Origin: Solen grandis
Lineage: Eukaryota > Mollusca > Bivalvia > Adapedonta > Solenidae
Direction of reading: 5' to 3'
NCBI GenBank assembly: GCA_021229015.1
Contig: CM037788.1
Span: 49,973,040 to 50,037,039, forward strand
DNA length: 64,000 nucleotides
In this document: piece after piece, positions 24,201-35,080 of the stretch
Numbering within the stretch: the stretch's first letter is position 1
Layout of the letters: each line of letters starts with the position of its first letter
Notes under the pieces: generated by a model
What the model saw: the letters and a program-made list of their open reading frames with translations, nothing else
What the model was told of the DNA's origin: nothing
The model's database searches: none
Translations under genes and position numbers: made by a program

Positions 24201-25065
24201 AATAGTCAAGTCACAATACCTTCCATATTTTGTTGTAGAAGTTTTACCGTTGTGTTAAAGCCCAGTCTTGGGATACTACAGCGTAACCATACAGATACAG
24301 ATGATGTATTCAGCTGTTAGAAAACAGGAAACCTGTAAAGTGTTCCAGTATATATGTTTATATAATTATGCTATATCTTTTAGCTCAGAATTCTTTATGT
24401 CAGTTTCTATCAGGCTATTCAGAGAAATCTATTCCAGAAGTCCTTGACACATATCATCATAAATATGAAGAGATGGGAAATTTTCTTGTCAAATCTGTCA
24501 TACTTCCTCGTCAGCAAGTTTGAAAACCAAATACAGAATGACAAAAACACATCAAAGCATCTCTGTACACAAATTATCCATGTCTAGAGTGATTACTGCA
24601 GGTAATAGCTAGCTTGTTTGATACCAGCCTTAAGATGTTCCTTATATAGAAAGATCTCAGAGAAAATTGAAATCTTAACATTAAAATTATGACCTGGGTC
24701 AACTTAAAGCTTAGTACAAGATGAAGAGAAAAAGCCAGTGTTGGACATACATGGTTACATGACCTTCATATTTTAGATCTCAGACATTGAAGGTGTTATG
24801 ACGACAGATGTCCATATGTGTCCCTGATTATTATATTTTGTATTTATTTTCATTTTGAATTATTCATCTGATCGTTAGAATAAAATACAAATGTTCAAGA
24901 GCCTAAATTCTGGTTTTTTTCTTATAAATATTATTTTTTAATGAATTTAATTTTTGTTCTTAAGCATCAGTGAAAAAAAGCTATATAAAAACATTAATTG
25001 TAACAAATAATAATTTTATTGCAATGAAATGTATTGCAATGTATTGTGTCAAACAGCACAGAGTT
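24201..25065. other. Gene-free stretch
   Basis: AT-rich, no recognisable exon or repeat border. Confidence 0.45.
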
Positions 25066-25730
25066 GATGTAAGGACTAGAAGTTGTTCACAATTCTGAGA
25101 TGGTTAAGGACTAGAAGTTTGTTCACAATTCTGAGATGGTAAAGGACTAGAAGTTGTTCACAATTCTGAGACCGTTAAGGACTAGAAATTGTGGACTAGA
25201 AGTTGTTCACAATCTGAGATGGTTAAGGACTAGAAGTTGTTCACAATTCTGAGATGGTTAAGGACTAGAAATTGTTCACAATTCTAAGATGGTTAAGGAC
25301 TAGATGTTCATAATTCTGAGATGGTTAAGGACTAGAAGTTGTTCACAATTCTGAGATGGTTAAGGACTAAAAGTTGTTCTTAATTCTTCAGATGGTTAAA
25401 GACTAGAAGTTGTTCACAATTCTGCAGATGGTTAAGGACTAGAAGTTGTTCACAATTCTAAGATGGTTAAGGACTAGAAGTTGTTCACAATTCTAAGATG
25501 GTTAAGGCCTAGAAGTTTGTTCACAATTCTGAGATGGATAAGGACTAGAAGTTGTTCACAATTCTGCAGATGGTTAAGGACTAGAAGTTGTTCACAATTC
25601 TGCAGATGGTTAAGGACTAGAAGTTGTTCACAATTCTGCAGATGGTTAAGGCCTAGAAGTTGTTCACAATTCTAAGATGGTTAAGGACTAGAAGTTGTTC
25701 ACAATTCTGCAGATGGTTAAGCACAAGATT
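25066..25730 (+). repeat. About 34-bp minisatellite, roughly 19 copies
   Basis: Units read 'aaggactagaagttgttcac' + 'aattctgagatggtt' with periods of 33-36 bp. Variants carry 'ctgcagatgg' and some shortened units, showing turnover. The open frame at 25481-25675 is an artefact of the repeat. Confidence 0.95.
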
Positions 25731-26526
25731 TTCTTCTCACAGTTCTGTTTATGGTTAATATCTTGCTGCCTTGTTCCAGTATCATAAGGGAAGTGGTATC
25801 CTATAAGTTCAACAGACTCTCCTAAAATATGATGATTATGTAATAAACAGTCAATGTTTTACCAAGTTATTTTTAAAACTTAATCCACAAAGTCCATCAT
25901 TTAGCTGAATATTGCTTCTCCCATTGGGCAAAACAGTGATATATCTTGCTTAATGCATAATATATCTTGCTTAATGCATACTATTAAGTGTAAGAATTGA
26001 ATAATTGACTGGGTTGTGTTAAAATAAATTTAGTAATTGTCAGATGTGTTTGTTTTAATTTTCTTGTGTCTATTTGGCGTTTGGAATGTTGCTTTTTTAT
26101 TAGTTGTATTAGATTTATGTTTCTAGTTTATGAATTGTTTCTTGTCAAAAATTTGATGAATGAAGTGAGAATATATACAGGATGGTCTCTTGGGTAAATG
26201 TCAGAGTTATAAAAATGGAACTGGAATATCATGCAATTGTTAGGCGCTCAAGCACATTAGGGTGTTGCCGGACTGACTTGCAAAAGTCCCAGATTAACAG
26301 ATATACTGTGTTTGGGACTTTACACACAAGCAAACAGTCTTTATTATGAAACAATATGAACTGAAGACATTTATGTGATGCCACATAGCCTGGACTAATT
26401 AATTTTCAGAGAAGCAGGATATGTCAAGACAAGCTTAGCAGTAAAAAACCCCTTTCAAGCGTACATTGTATGTAATGAAGGCAAAGTGCTAGACTGTCAT
26501 GAAAATTGATTCCTATTCATAAAACT

Positions 26527-26690
26527 AGCCCTTGACCTCATGAATATTCATGTAAAGTTTATGAAAAGATGAATATTAATTGATTGAACTAGAAATGAAA
26601 AATTATATGAAACAACATATTTTTTCTGTGTAGAGTCTAGACTGATACTATAAGAGCAAGGGAGAAGCTGTCTGATCCAGGACTATTCTA
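26527..26690 (+). mobile_element. TTAA MITE family B, truncated copy
   Basis: Matches family B ('cttgacctcatgaatattca', then 'gaatattaat', 'atatgaaacaa', 'gtctgatccagg') but the left TTAACC is altered and the right end is missing. Confidence 0.6.
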
Positions 26691-26886
26691 TATGCCATTG
26701 GTGTAATTGGGGCCATCCCCTACAGTGCAGCTCTTTTATATTACAATATCTTGGGTCCAGGTCATGATATCACAATATATTGGTCCTCAATATGAACTTA
26801 AAGTCAATGAAAAAAGTCACAAAATCAACTTTTGTATGTAAATAATAATATATCAAAATGGATTTTCTTGTGGTTCTTCATCTGAT

Positions 26887-27126
26887 CATAACCCTTTACC
26901 TCATATAGATGTGCAAACAAATCTTACCTAGATCAGACAGTTCCTTTCATGAGCTTTCTAATCAGGGTCTCCCCTGTTTGCTCATACAATATTGTAGTTC
27001 AGATTCTACTAAGTAATGGCATTGCAAAGAAAAAAATTCATTGCTTCAAATATCATTTTAACTTCAGTAAATTAATTTTTATCAAGTCATAAATTTTAAC
27101 ATGAATATTCATAGGGTAATGGGTTA
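26887..27126 (-). mobile_element. TTAA MITE family B, inverted copy
   Basis: Starts 'ataaccctttacctcatata', contains 'tgctcatacaatattgtag' (complement of 'tattgtatgagca' in other copies), and ends 'catgaatattcatagggtaa' 'tgggttaa'. Confidence 0.7.
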
Positions 27127-28316
27127 AGCATACTAGTATTGCACTTTAAGGGATATAAGGTAAGATTGGTATGAACATTTTTACAACAAACTGTAATAAT
27201 TGTAAAATTTAAAAATACAGTTACAGGATAAAGAGATACATATAATTTATAGTGTGTGAAGATTGATAGTACCAGTAATAACTGGACAAATGTTGAGTGT
27301 ACTGCATGCTTTTAGATATTTTAATCTACAGTATATTGTCTTGTGTTACAATTTTTAAAGAAAACATAATATGTCAATAAGAAGTTATCAGGATCTTTGT
27401 AGATTTTCGAGAAACTACTGAGAATATAGCCTTACCCTCGTAACTCATGAATTTCCTTAGAAAGCTTTGTTGTGTTAAGACTTTCTGTTTTGCAGTTTGT
27501 TTGTGGATGATAAGCCAGGGTTCATGGAGTCCTTTGCTTTGTCTCACCTTTTGTAGTAACAAGTGAAGCATGTCTGCTGAGTTTCTGTGGCAACATTTCA
27601 GAAGACAACCTCAGTTTTATGTTCAATGGCGCACCTTCTATTGTACATTTATTTATATGAGTAACCGTTCCTTTACATCTGTATCATCCCTTTGTTTTAA
27701 TGTCTTTCCATTTTAAAGGAGGCTGTAATGCCATCACAAGTTGACTTTGAATCTCATGTAATTTTATGAAAGGATACCAATTTGCAAAAAGTGGAGTAAT
27801 CAGATTCACTATTTTCTATTTGATGCTGACTTTGCATGAAGATGAAACACTCCATCCATTTTAACAGTGGAAGCACATTAAAGTTTTGTTATCTCTTCAG
27901 ATTTTATGGCTTTAGGCAAAATAATGTCTGGTGATGTGTTGCGTTTTATTCCATGATAGTAATAACAAAACAATTTCAGACCATGCACATATCCCTTAAG
28001 AGGACATAAAAGTGACAAGTTAACTTGTGCGCGCTTCTCTCTTGATGTTGTATTATACCATGTTTTTGATGATTGATTGCCCTCGTCTGCATTTGCTCTG
28101 ATATATTGTTAGCCCTGTACCAATCTGGCTTGAATCCCACCAGCAATACTCAGTGCTAAGATATACTTAAATTTTAAGTTAGGTAGAAACACATTTCACC
28201 ATTTCTGTTATACAAAATATTCAAGTATGCTAGTATGTTTACACATATTATAACTTTAATAACTAACAATACATGTTAAGGAAATCTTGCATGGGTATGA
28301 TGAACTTGGCCACTAA
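27127..28316. other. Gene-free stretch
   Basis: AT-rich; no exon recognised. The minus frame at 27374-27571 has no familiar content. Confidence 0.45.
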
Positions 28317-28675
28317 TTATTGAAGTATTACCAAGTGCTAAGTATGGTGGAGTATTTCCAAGTGCTAAGTATAACCAAGTGCTAAGTATGGTGAAGTATT
28401 ATAAAGCACTAAGTCTTACCAAGTGCTAAGTATGGTGAAGTATTATAAAGCACCAAGTCTTACCAAGTGCTAAGTATGGTGAAGTATTACCAAGTGCTAA
28501 GTATAGTAAATATTACTTAGTTCTATGTATGGTTAGGTATTACCAAGTGCTAAGTATTACCAAGTGCTACATATGGAGAAGTATTACCAAGTGCTAAGTA
28601 TTACTAAGTATTCAGTATGTTGAAGTATTACTATGCTAAGTATGGTGAATTATTACCAAGTGCTAAGTATGGTTG
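28317..28675 (+). repeat. Degenerate CCAAGTGCTAAGTAT tandem repeat
   Basis: About 15 imperfect units built on 'taccaagtgctaagtatggt' with 'gaagtatta' linkers and varied spacing. Confidence 0.9.
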
Positions 28676-28784
28676 GTTGATTTTGAGCCAGTTTGCCATT
28701 GTACACATAGAAACCATAGAAAAGCCAGATCACACAGAAAATATTTTCAGTCTCAGCAAGTGATTTTATGTAACCACCTGATCT

Positions 28785-29010
28785 TTAACCCTTTACCTCA
28801 TGAATATTCGTTTGTAATTTGAAGATTTGATGAGTATTAATTTTACTGAACTTTAAATGGTATATGAAACAATAGATTTTGTACAATCTGAGCTACAGTA
28901 TTGTATGAGCAAACAGAGGAGACCCTGATTAGACCAGGATCTGTCTGATTTGGGTTGACTCTGTTTGTCAAGGTGACAAATCATTTGTATGTGAAGTAAA
29001 GGGTAAAGGG
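28785..29010 (+). mobile_element. TTAA MITE family B, copy
   Basis: Begins TTAACCCTTTACCTCATGAA, contains 'ctgaactttaaatggtatat', 'attgtatgagcaaacagagg', and ends 'gtgaagtaaagggtaaa' where the final TTAA has decayed. Confidence 0.75.
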
Positions 29011-30204
29011 AGATAAGCACTGTGAACTGCATAAGATGTCAATCCCAGGTTGGTTTTGTAACAGGGATCATTCTGATATTGGCTCAAAATTTAACATAAT
29101 ATCAGCTGAATAAGAAATAAATTCTTCTGGGAAAATGAAAACCAGTCATTCTTGAAGTTCCGTTGCTGACATGGACAAGTTAAGACACCTTACTGGGCCA
29201 AATATGTTATTCTTTCTGACAGAATTATCCCTGTATCATGTGTACTGGTTAAATACATATACTGGCTGGATATTCAGGTCAAATAAACATATACTGGTCA
29301 CATATAAATATATTGGCTGCACATTCCAGTCACATTAACTTATACTGGTCACATAAAGATATACTGGTCACATATAGATACAATATACTGGTCACACATA
29401 TATAATACATAGCAGGTCACATTATATATTTTCCTTGACAGTTCATGCCTGGTAGATGGTAAATAGGTCTCCTTGTCATATTTTCACATCAATTTTCCTG
29501 TGTTTACTTCTCAATCATGCTAATGACTATACATCGATAATACTTGGTTAAAATCAATCTACGCAAATCAAAGTTATTGATGATTGTAACTCAAAAACTT
29601 ATGTACGCATTTTATTCTTTGACGGCTTAATTATTCCCCCTAGAATTGAGTTCTCTTTTTGTTATATTGAACTTCATAATATTTATTGCAAGCAGTGATA
29701 AGATACGAAAATTAGATTCTTTGTATAGATTTCTAATGAAATCCTGAGGAAAATGTTGCCAACTTAATTTAATTTTTGACAGATTTAAAGTTGATTACAC
29801 TTGGAGTATAGCTATATCAATAATAACTTTTCACTTGCTAAATTACAAATTGATATGATGATGTGCACATTGCATGACGAAAGAATCCGATTTTAGAAGT
29901 TATATTTCACTTTTGATATTTATGCACATGATTTTCAGACATTATTTACAAAAATTATATATATTGTAATTCACTATATTGTTTAAGATTAAAAGAATAT
30001 TATGATATATTAGCTAAATTTGTGTATGTGTGGTGAAGTTTTACTATTTTCATCTTAATTTGTGTCAAGTATGGATTGTTTGTAATAATTTGCTCAAAAT
30101 TAAACCATGGTTGATTATTTTGGTCATCTGAGGAAATGTCAAGGAATTTTTGAACTGGTCAGGGAAACTTGATATTATTAACATTTCTTTTTATATCAGT
30201 TGGG
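29011..30204. other. Gene-free stretch with ATACTGGTCACATA repeats
   Basis: A loose tandem array of 'atactggtcacatata' type words lies at about 29250-29420. The rest is AT-rich without exon signals. Confidence 0.5.
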
Positions 30205-30330
30205 AAACAAATTCAAAAACATCTATTCATAAGGTTCCTGGGTTGGATCAGTACATGTACCTGGGAATATCACGAACCATTGTTGACCCTAACCTGGTTC
30301 AAACCCACAACTCAATCTTCTTAGACTCTT
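30205..30330 (-). repeat. tRNA-derived SINE, inverted
   Basis: Read on the minus strand it contains 'gtgggtttgaaccaggtt', a B-box-like motif, then 'gtacatgtactgatccaacc'. This order matches plus-strand copies at 55858 and 60769. Confidence 0.5.
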
Positions 30331-30960
30331 GACCTTCACCTTCAAAATGACCCTTGACTGTGATCAAGGTCGACAAAAATAAGTAAATCCAATAATTTTT
30401 TGATGATTTGTTACCATTACTCCTTACAGTTTTTCAGTACTCCTTTTATAGGGGTAATCAGGAGAAAAAACATCTCATTAGGCCAAAGTATGTGAGACCT
30501 TGTTCATTTCAGGAGAGATTTAAATCCTTTACATAGCAGTTTCAAGCAAAAAATAGAGAAGATTTCTCAAAATCTCACTGCAGAATGATGTCTACCTAAA
30601 GTCAGGATCAGATACATTCTGTTATTTATTTCCAAAATCTTTATCAAGAGTGTTGCTTATTTTAAACTGTATCTCCCCCTTAGTCTTTTATTATTTTTTT
30701 CCCATTCAGTCACATGGTTTTAGGGTGAGGGTTAAATATTTTGTCCAAATTGCCAATTAATAAGTGCAGTTCCCTACATGTGGCTTCATGTGTCTGAAAG
30801 TCAATGGTACTAGAGGCTACATGCTTAGAGATTTATGTTCATAGATAGATGTATCATAAGGTAAAAAGGACATTGGCTGATATTCATCTATAAAAGTTTA
30901 ATGCGTGTGCATTTTCCCTCTCTACATGGTTGTTAGCTAATGTGAATATTACACCCCAGG

Positions 30961-31966
30961 CAAGGATCCTAAAAACCGATTTTTTACCGGTTTTGACCGA
31001 TTTTGATCTCAATCGACCGGTTCAGATTTCAAAAAGTACCAAAAAAATCGGTCGAAAAAAAATCCATAATCCTCGTCTAAAACTTTCAAAATCGGTCCAA
31101 ACGGTTCATAATAGTCTCTCTTACACACCAATTGACCTACTTCTTGAATTTCCGGTGTGCCCTCGGGGCAGGTGTCAGTGGGGGTCAGGCAGGGACACCC
31201 GTCTAGGTCATTATTGGGCAGTTAAGATGAATGGATTGACGGTTTGTACTTAGCGGTTATTTGGACGGTGCCGTGTAATTATCTATGCCGTAATAATGGA
31301 CCATTGCTTGTTTGCAAACTGTAACCGGTCGACTTTTAAATGCGGTAATTAATGACAATATCAAAGGCTAATCAAAATGTTTGATCTCCTTAGTAATTTG
31401 TAAGAACAAAATAAAAGAATTAAAAAAAACTGATAACTGTTTGGTGTTATTACTCAACTTTATATTTGGTATATAAGGGGATGGTATCAGGGACAAGGCT
31501 GCATTTCGTAGTAGTGGCTAGCTGCAGCACAACGCATTTAAATAAAAAAAATAATCACAAATAAATAAAAGTTACTGACAAAAAAAATATATAAACACAA
31601 AGGCACATAATAAACAACACCAAAACGGCTGCTTCCAACAATTTATTGATTCGTTAGAGTCATGTACAGACCGTCATATACATGCACTTCCGGTAAACAA
31701 ACTTTCGATTTCGTAGAGGTAAATATTGCAGAAAAATACCTTATTATGCCAACAGGATGCTGAAATATAATAAAAGATCTATTTTCACACTGCAAATGAT
31801 TCAGGGTATGTTGATTGAAAATATCAATGTTATTTTTTTTTTCGTTTTTTTTCGGTTATGTTTTTTTTCGGGGGGGGGGGGGGGTACGGAACGGAATTGT
31901 TGTAAGGGGGGGGGGGGGGGGATTTTGCCGTCGACCGGTTGAGATTCCAAAATTTTAGGATCCCTG
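30961..31966. mobile_element. Non-autonomous hAT-like transposon with 8-bp target duplication
   Basis: The left end is CAAGGATCCTAAAA; the right end, read inward, is CAGGGATCCTAAAATTTTGG. It is flanked on both sides by ACCCCAGG (30953-30960 and 31967-31974), an 8-bp duplication. Short CAGGG-type ends with 8-bp duplications are characteristic of hAT elements. The 1006-bp interior repeats words such as 'aaatcggtc' and 'accggtt' near the left end and has G-runs near the right. It encodes no transposase I can see. Confidence 0.85.
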
Positions 31967-31974
31967 ACCCCAGG

Positions 31975-33655
31975 TCTAATATAAGTCCAACATATTAGGC
32001 GTTTTACCTCCTATATGTAGCAACTGATGTCTCCGTAGTGCGCTACAGTGGAGCAGCAAGTGATGTTAACTGTATCCCTGCGACTTGTTAACAGCCTGTG
32101 TAATGATGGGAGCCAGATCCATCTAGGCAGGTCAGAATGGAGCCTTCCTCCAGTTGGCCATTAATGCATTATGTCAACTGTCATGGACACTCAGAGAAAA
32201 GCCATGTGCTCATGTTTCATTTCGCAAAAAGGGGGGGGGGGGAATTAAAAAAGGAGATTTTTATTTGTTGGAACTTGTATTACTATTTTTATGTGTGGGC
32301 AAGACATTTTGTTCTGATATTTCAAGTTAAATGTCTTGGAAAAAGGGATTACATTTCTAATGCTCTCTTTCTTTGGAATCTTTGAATGGATAATTTGAAC
32401 CCCCCCCCCCCCCAAAAAAAAAAAAAAAAAGGCAGGAAAATAAGAGTGCGTGGTTATTGTCAGAATGTCAGAAAAAGTTCTAAAGGAGTTAAGATGGATT
32501 AGTATTTGGCCATGCAGTTGCTGGTTGTTACAGTAGATCAAACTGTATTCTTGGGGTGGGGTGGGGGGTTATTATTGGATATTTATGCTATTTTAGGCAG
32601 TGATGTAATTATTTGGCAACATTGTTAGTTGTTGTTATGTGAACCATACTACTTACATACATACTTAACTACTACTGTAATGAAGGGCCTAATTAATCTG
32701 TGTTTGAAACACAGTCATTGAAGGTAGATTTGTCTTGTCTGATATTTATTCATGAATGCAGGCTGCGTCCTGATTTTGTCCTGATTTTGTCCTGCCGTGG
32801 TCATCTTTACTCTCTTGTCTACCACGGTAACAATTAGGGTCACACACAGGTTAATTATTTCACTAGACACTTGAAACCTAGTCTGACACCTATGTGACAC
32901 GTTAATCTAGTGGCTTGATTATGTAACATTGTGATAACCAGTCCGGTGATGTCTGCCTGAATAAATCAATCATTACGTCCAGCGTGGCATCTATCCTTTG
33001 TATCCTATATTCCTCTGTCTCCAAGTTTCCTGGAGGCATCTAAATTGGCCTTATGGGTAAAGTAACAGACTTCCTGTCCCAGTCCAGTCACTTAGACAGC
33101 TTGTGGTGTACGCCTCTGTGCTCTTTGGTCCTCCTTCACCTGTAATTAACTGGAAGTTACTCCTAAATAAGAACGCTTTTTCTGGTTCTCTCTTAGATAC
33201 AGATATAGTCAAACAGAATTAGTTGCTATTTTAGGACAGCTCTGTCAGATAGTGTCACCTTTAAAATAGTTTGTTTTCAGGGGAAATGGAATGATGTTTT
33301 AGATTAGTTTTCAAATAAGAAGTGTTTTATAAAGTAGCTGGGAATGAATTCAGTAATTCTATAACTTGAGGACCTTAAGTCTAGTTAATTACTTTTCTGA
33401 CTGATGCACTTAATTTTGCATTAACGGTAATCTTTTTACGGTTGCCTTGTGATTGTAATGGAAGTGAAGTTACCTTAAGGTGCTCATGGAGTATTTCTGG
33501 CCCTCAGCAGTCTGGTTTTGGCACGTGATGGCACGTGTAATCTCCTCCTGTTAAGCTGATTATCATCTAGTCTCCTTCTTACCATGGGGGAACAGAATGA
33601 TGTCTAGTTTAGGATAGAAACATATTTTTTTCACTTGGATCGCCATTGGCCTTAC
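31975..33655. other. Gene-free stretch
   Basis: Contains a G-run (32230-32242), a C-run/A-run (32400-32430) and a SINE-like repeat (33065-33180). No dynein upstream exon was recognised, although the 5' part of that gene must lie upstream of 34925. Confidence 0.5.
33065..33180 (+). repeat. SINE-like repeat, copy 2
   Basis: Same order of phrases as 24060-24200: 'agcttgtggtgtacgcctct', 'gtcctccttcacctgtaatt', 'aactggaagttac'. Confidence 0.5.
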
Positions 33656-33869
33656 TTAACCCTCACCATGCTAATTTCTTAATTATTAGACTTGTCCTTT
33701 CTTCATTTTGAACTGTACCATTAGTTGTTTATGGGGGTGCTTGCTAAAAAATGTTGACTGAATAGTGAACAATGCAGATCATGGTCAGACTGCATGAATG
33801 TGCAGGCTGATCTTGGTCTGCACTGGTCGCAAAAGCAGTAAAAAGTGCCCACAGCATTGTCAAGGTTAA
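33656..33869. mobile_element. TTAA-flanked MITE family C
   Basis: Begins TTAACCCTCACCATGCT and ends CAGCATTGTCAAGGTTAA, giving inverted ends with TTAA on both sides. The interior contains 'gcaggctgatcttggtctgc', a style common in bivalve miniature elements. It lies directly before the expanded family A copy. Confidence 0.7.
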
Positions 33870-33883
33870 GAACCATAACTGTT

Positions 33884-34607
33884 TGACCCTTTCCCTCATA
33901 TAGACTCATTTTGACCCTTTCCCTCATATAGACTCATTTTGACCCTTTTCCTCATATAGACTCATTTTGACCCTTTCCCTCATATAGACTCATTTTGACC
34001 CTTTCCCTCATATAGACTCATTTTGACTCTTTCCCTCATATAGACTCATTTTGACCCTTTCCCTCATATAGACTCATTTTGACCCTTTCCCTCATATAGA
34101 CTCATTTTGACCCTTTCCCTCATATAGACTCATTTTGACTCTTTCCCTCATATAGACTCATTTTGACCCTTTCCCTCATATAGACTCATTTTGATCCTTT
34201 CCCTCATATAGACTCATTTTGACCCTTTCCCTCATATAGACTCATTTTGACCCTTTCCCTCATATAGACTATTTTGACCCTTTCCCTCATATAGACTCAT
34301 TTTAACCCTTTCCCTCATAAGACTATTGACTCTTCCTCATAGACTCATTTTGACCCTTTTCCTCATATAGACTCATTTTGACGCACTCAATAGGTACCAC
34401 ATAAAGCCTGATCTGCAGAAAACCACAGTTAAACCTTACCAAATTTAATTATAAAGTCCTCATTTCTAGACCATTGAGGAGCAGCAAACAGCATAAAACC
34501 TGAGCAGCAAACAGCCTGATCAGCCTGCTAGTTACTCGCAGGCTGATCTGGTTTTATGTTATTCGCATAGGTCTTTTCATGGTTTCCTCTATGAGGGAAA
34601 GGGTTAA
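33884..34607 (-). mobile_element. MITE family A, copy 2, with 28-bp terminal array
   Basis: From about 34365 to 34607 this is an ordinary inverted family A element ending AGGGAAAGGGTTAA. Before it, 33884-34385 is an array of about 17 units of 'gaccctttccctcatataga' + 'ctcatttt', the element's own terminal sequence. The outermost unit begins TTTGACCC, so the original TTAA edge is gone. Some units at 34305-34345 are degraded. Confidence 0.9.
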
Positions 34608-34924
34608 CCTTTAGTCTGGCCCACCAAGCTATTATATCCTTAGATTTTGTATATGTGTACATGTATATTGTAACTATTTGTGTGTAATAGCATTTTATTT
34701 ATTTTTAAAGGATTTTATTTGTTAAAAACCTTAAGGAGGTCATGCCTAAAATTGTCGTAACAAAACATGTGCATGAGTTTTTCATGAAAATAAATTATTT
34801 TGATATTAAATTCTAAAGGTAGCTAATTATGAAATTGACATGGAATATTGGTAAACATCTTAAGTTGTAAATATGTAATGAAGATCTATTTATGGAGCAG
34901 CAATATTTCGTACTAACACATTAG

Positions 34925-35080
34925 TTCTTGTTTATGACGATGATCGTCGAACAGATGATGACCAGGACACAGACTCACTGGACATGTCACTGGGGACGGC
35001 TACCCACAAGATGCCGCACGTGGAGATGGTGGCGCCGGTACAGACTGCAGATGAGAAGCTGCACAAGGAGGAGCCTCAAG
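34925..35080 (+). CDS. Cytoplasmic dynein 1 intermediate chain, internal exon A
   Basis: Encodes an acidic, disordered segment (YDDDRRTDDDQDTDSLDMS) followed by HKMPHVEMVAPVQTADEK and HKEEPQ. In dynein intermediate chains this region lies between the N-terminal p150/light-chain binding part and the conserved ELxEEEK segment; it resembles 'HGLPTVKDVAPAI' of the fly protein. The exon ends CAAG|GTATGT after one codon base, and the next exon supplies AG to give Glu, then LSEDEK. The start is uncertain: acceptors ending at 34924 and 34954 are 30 bp apart and both keep the frame. The intron that follows begins directly with a long minisatellite made from this splice junction. Confidence 0.8.

Noticed and set aside
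25066..25730. CRISPR-like spaced repeats
   Set aside because: Units are contiguous with no unique spacers and the genome is eukaryotic; this is a minisatellite.
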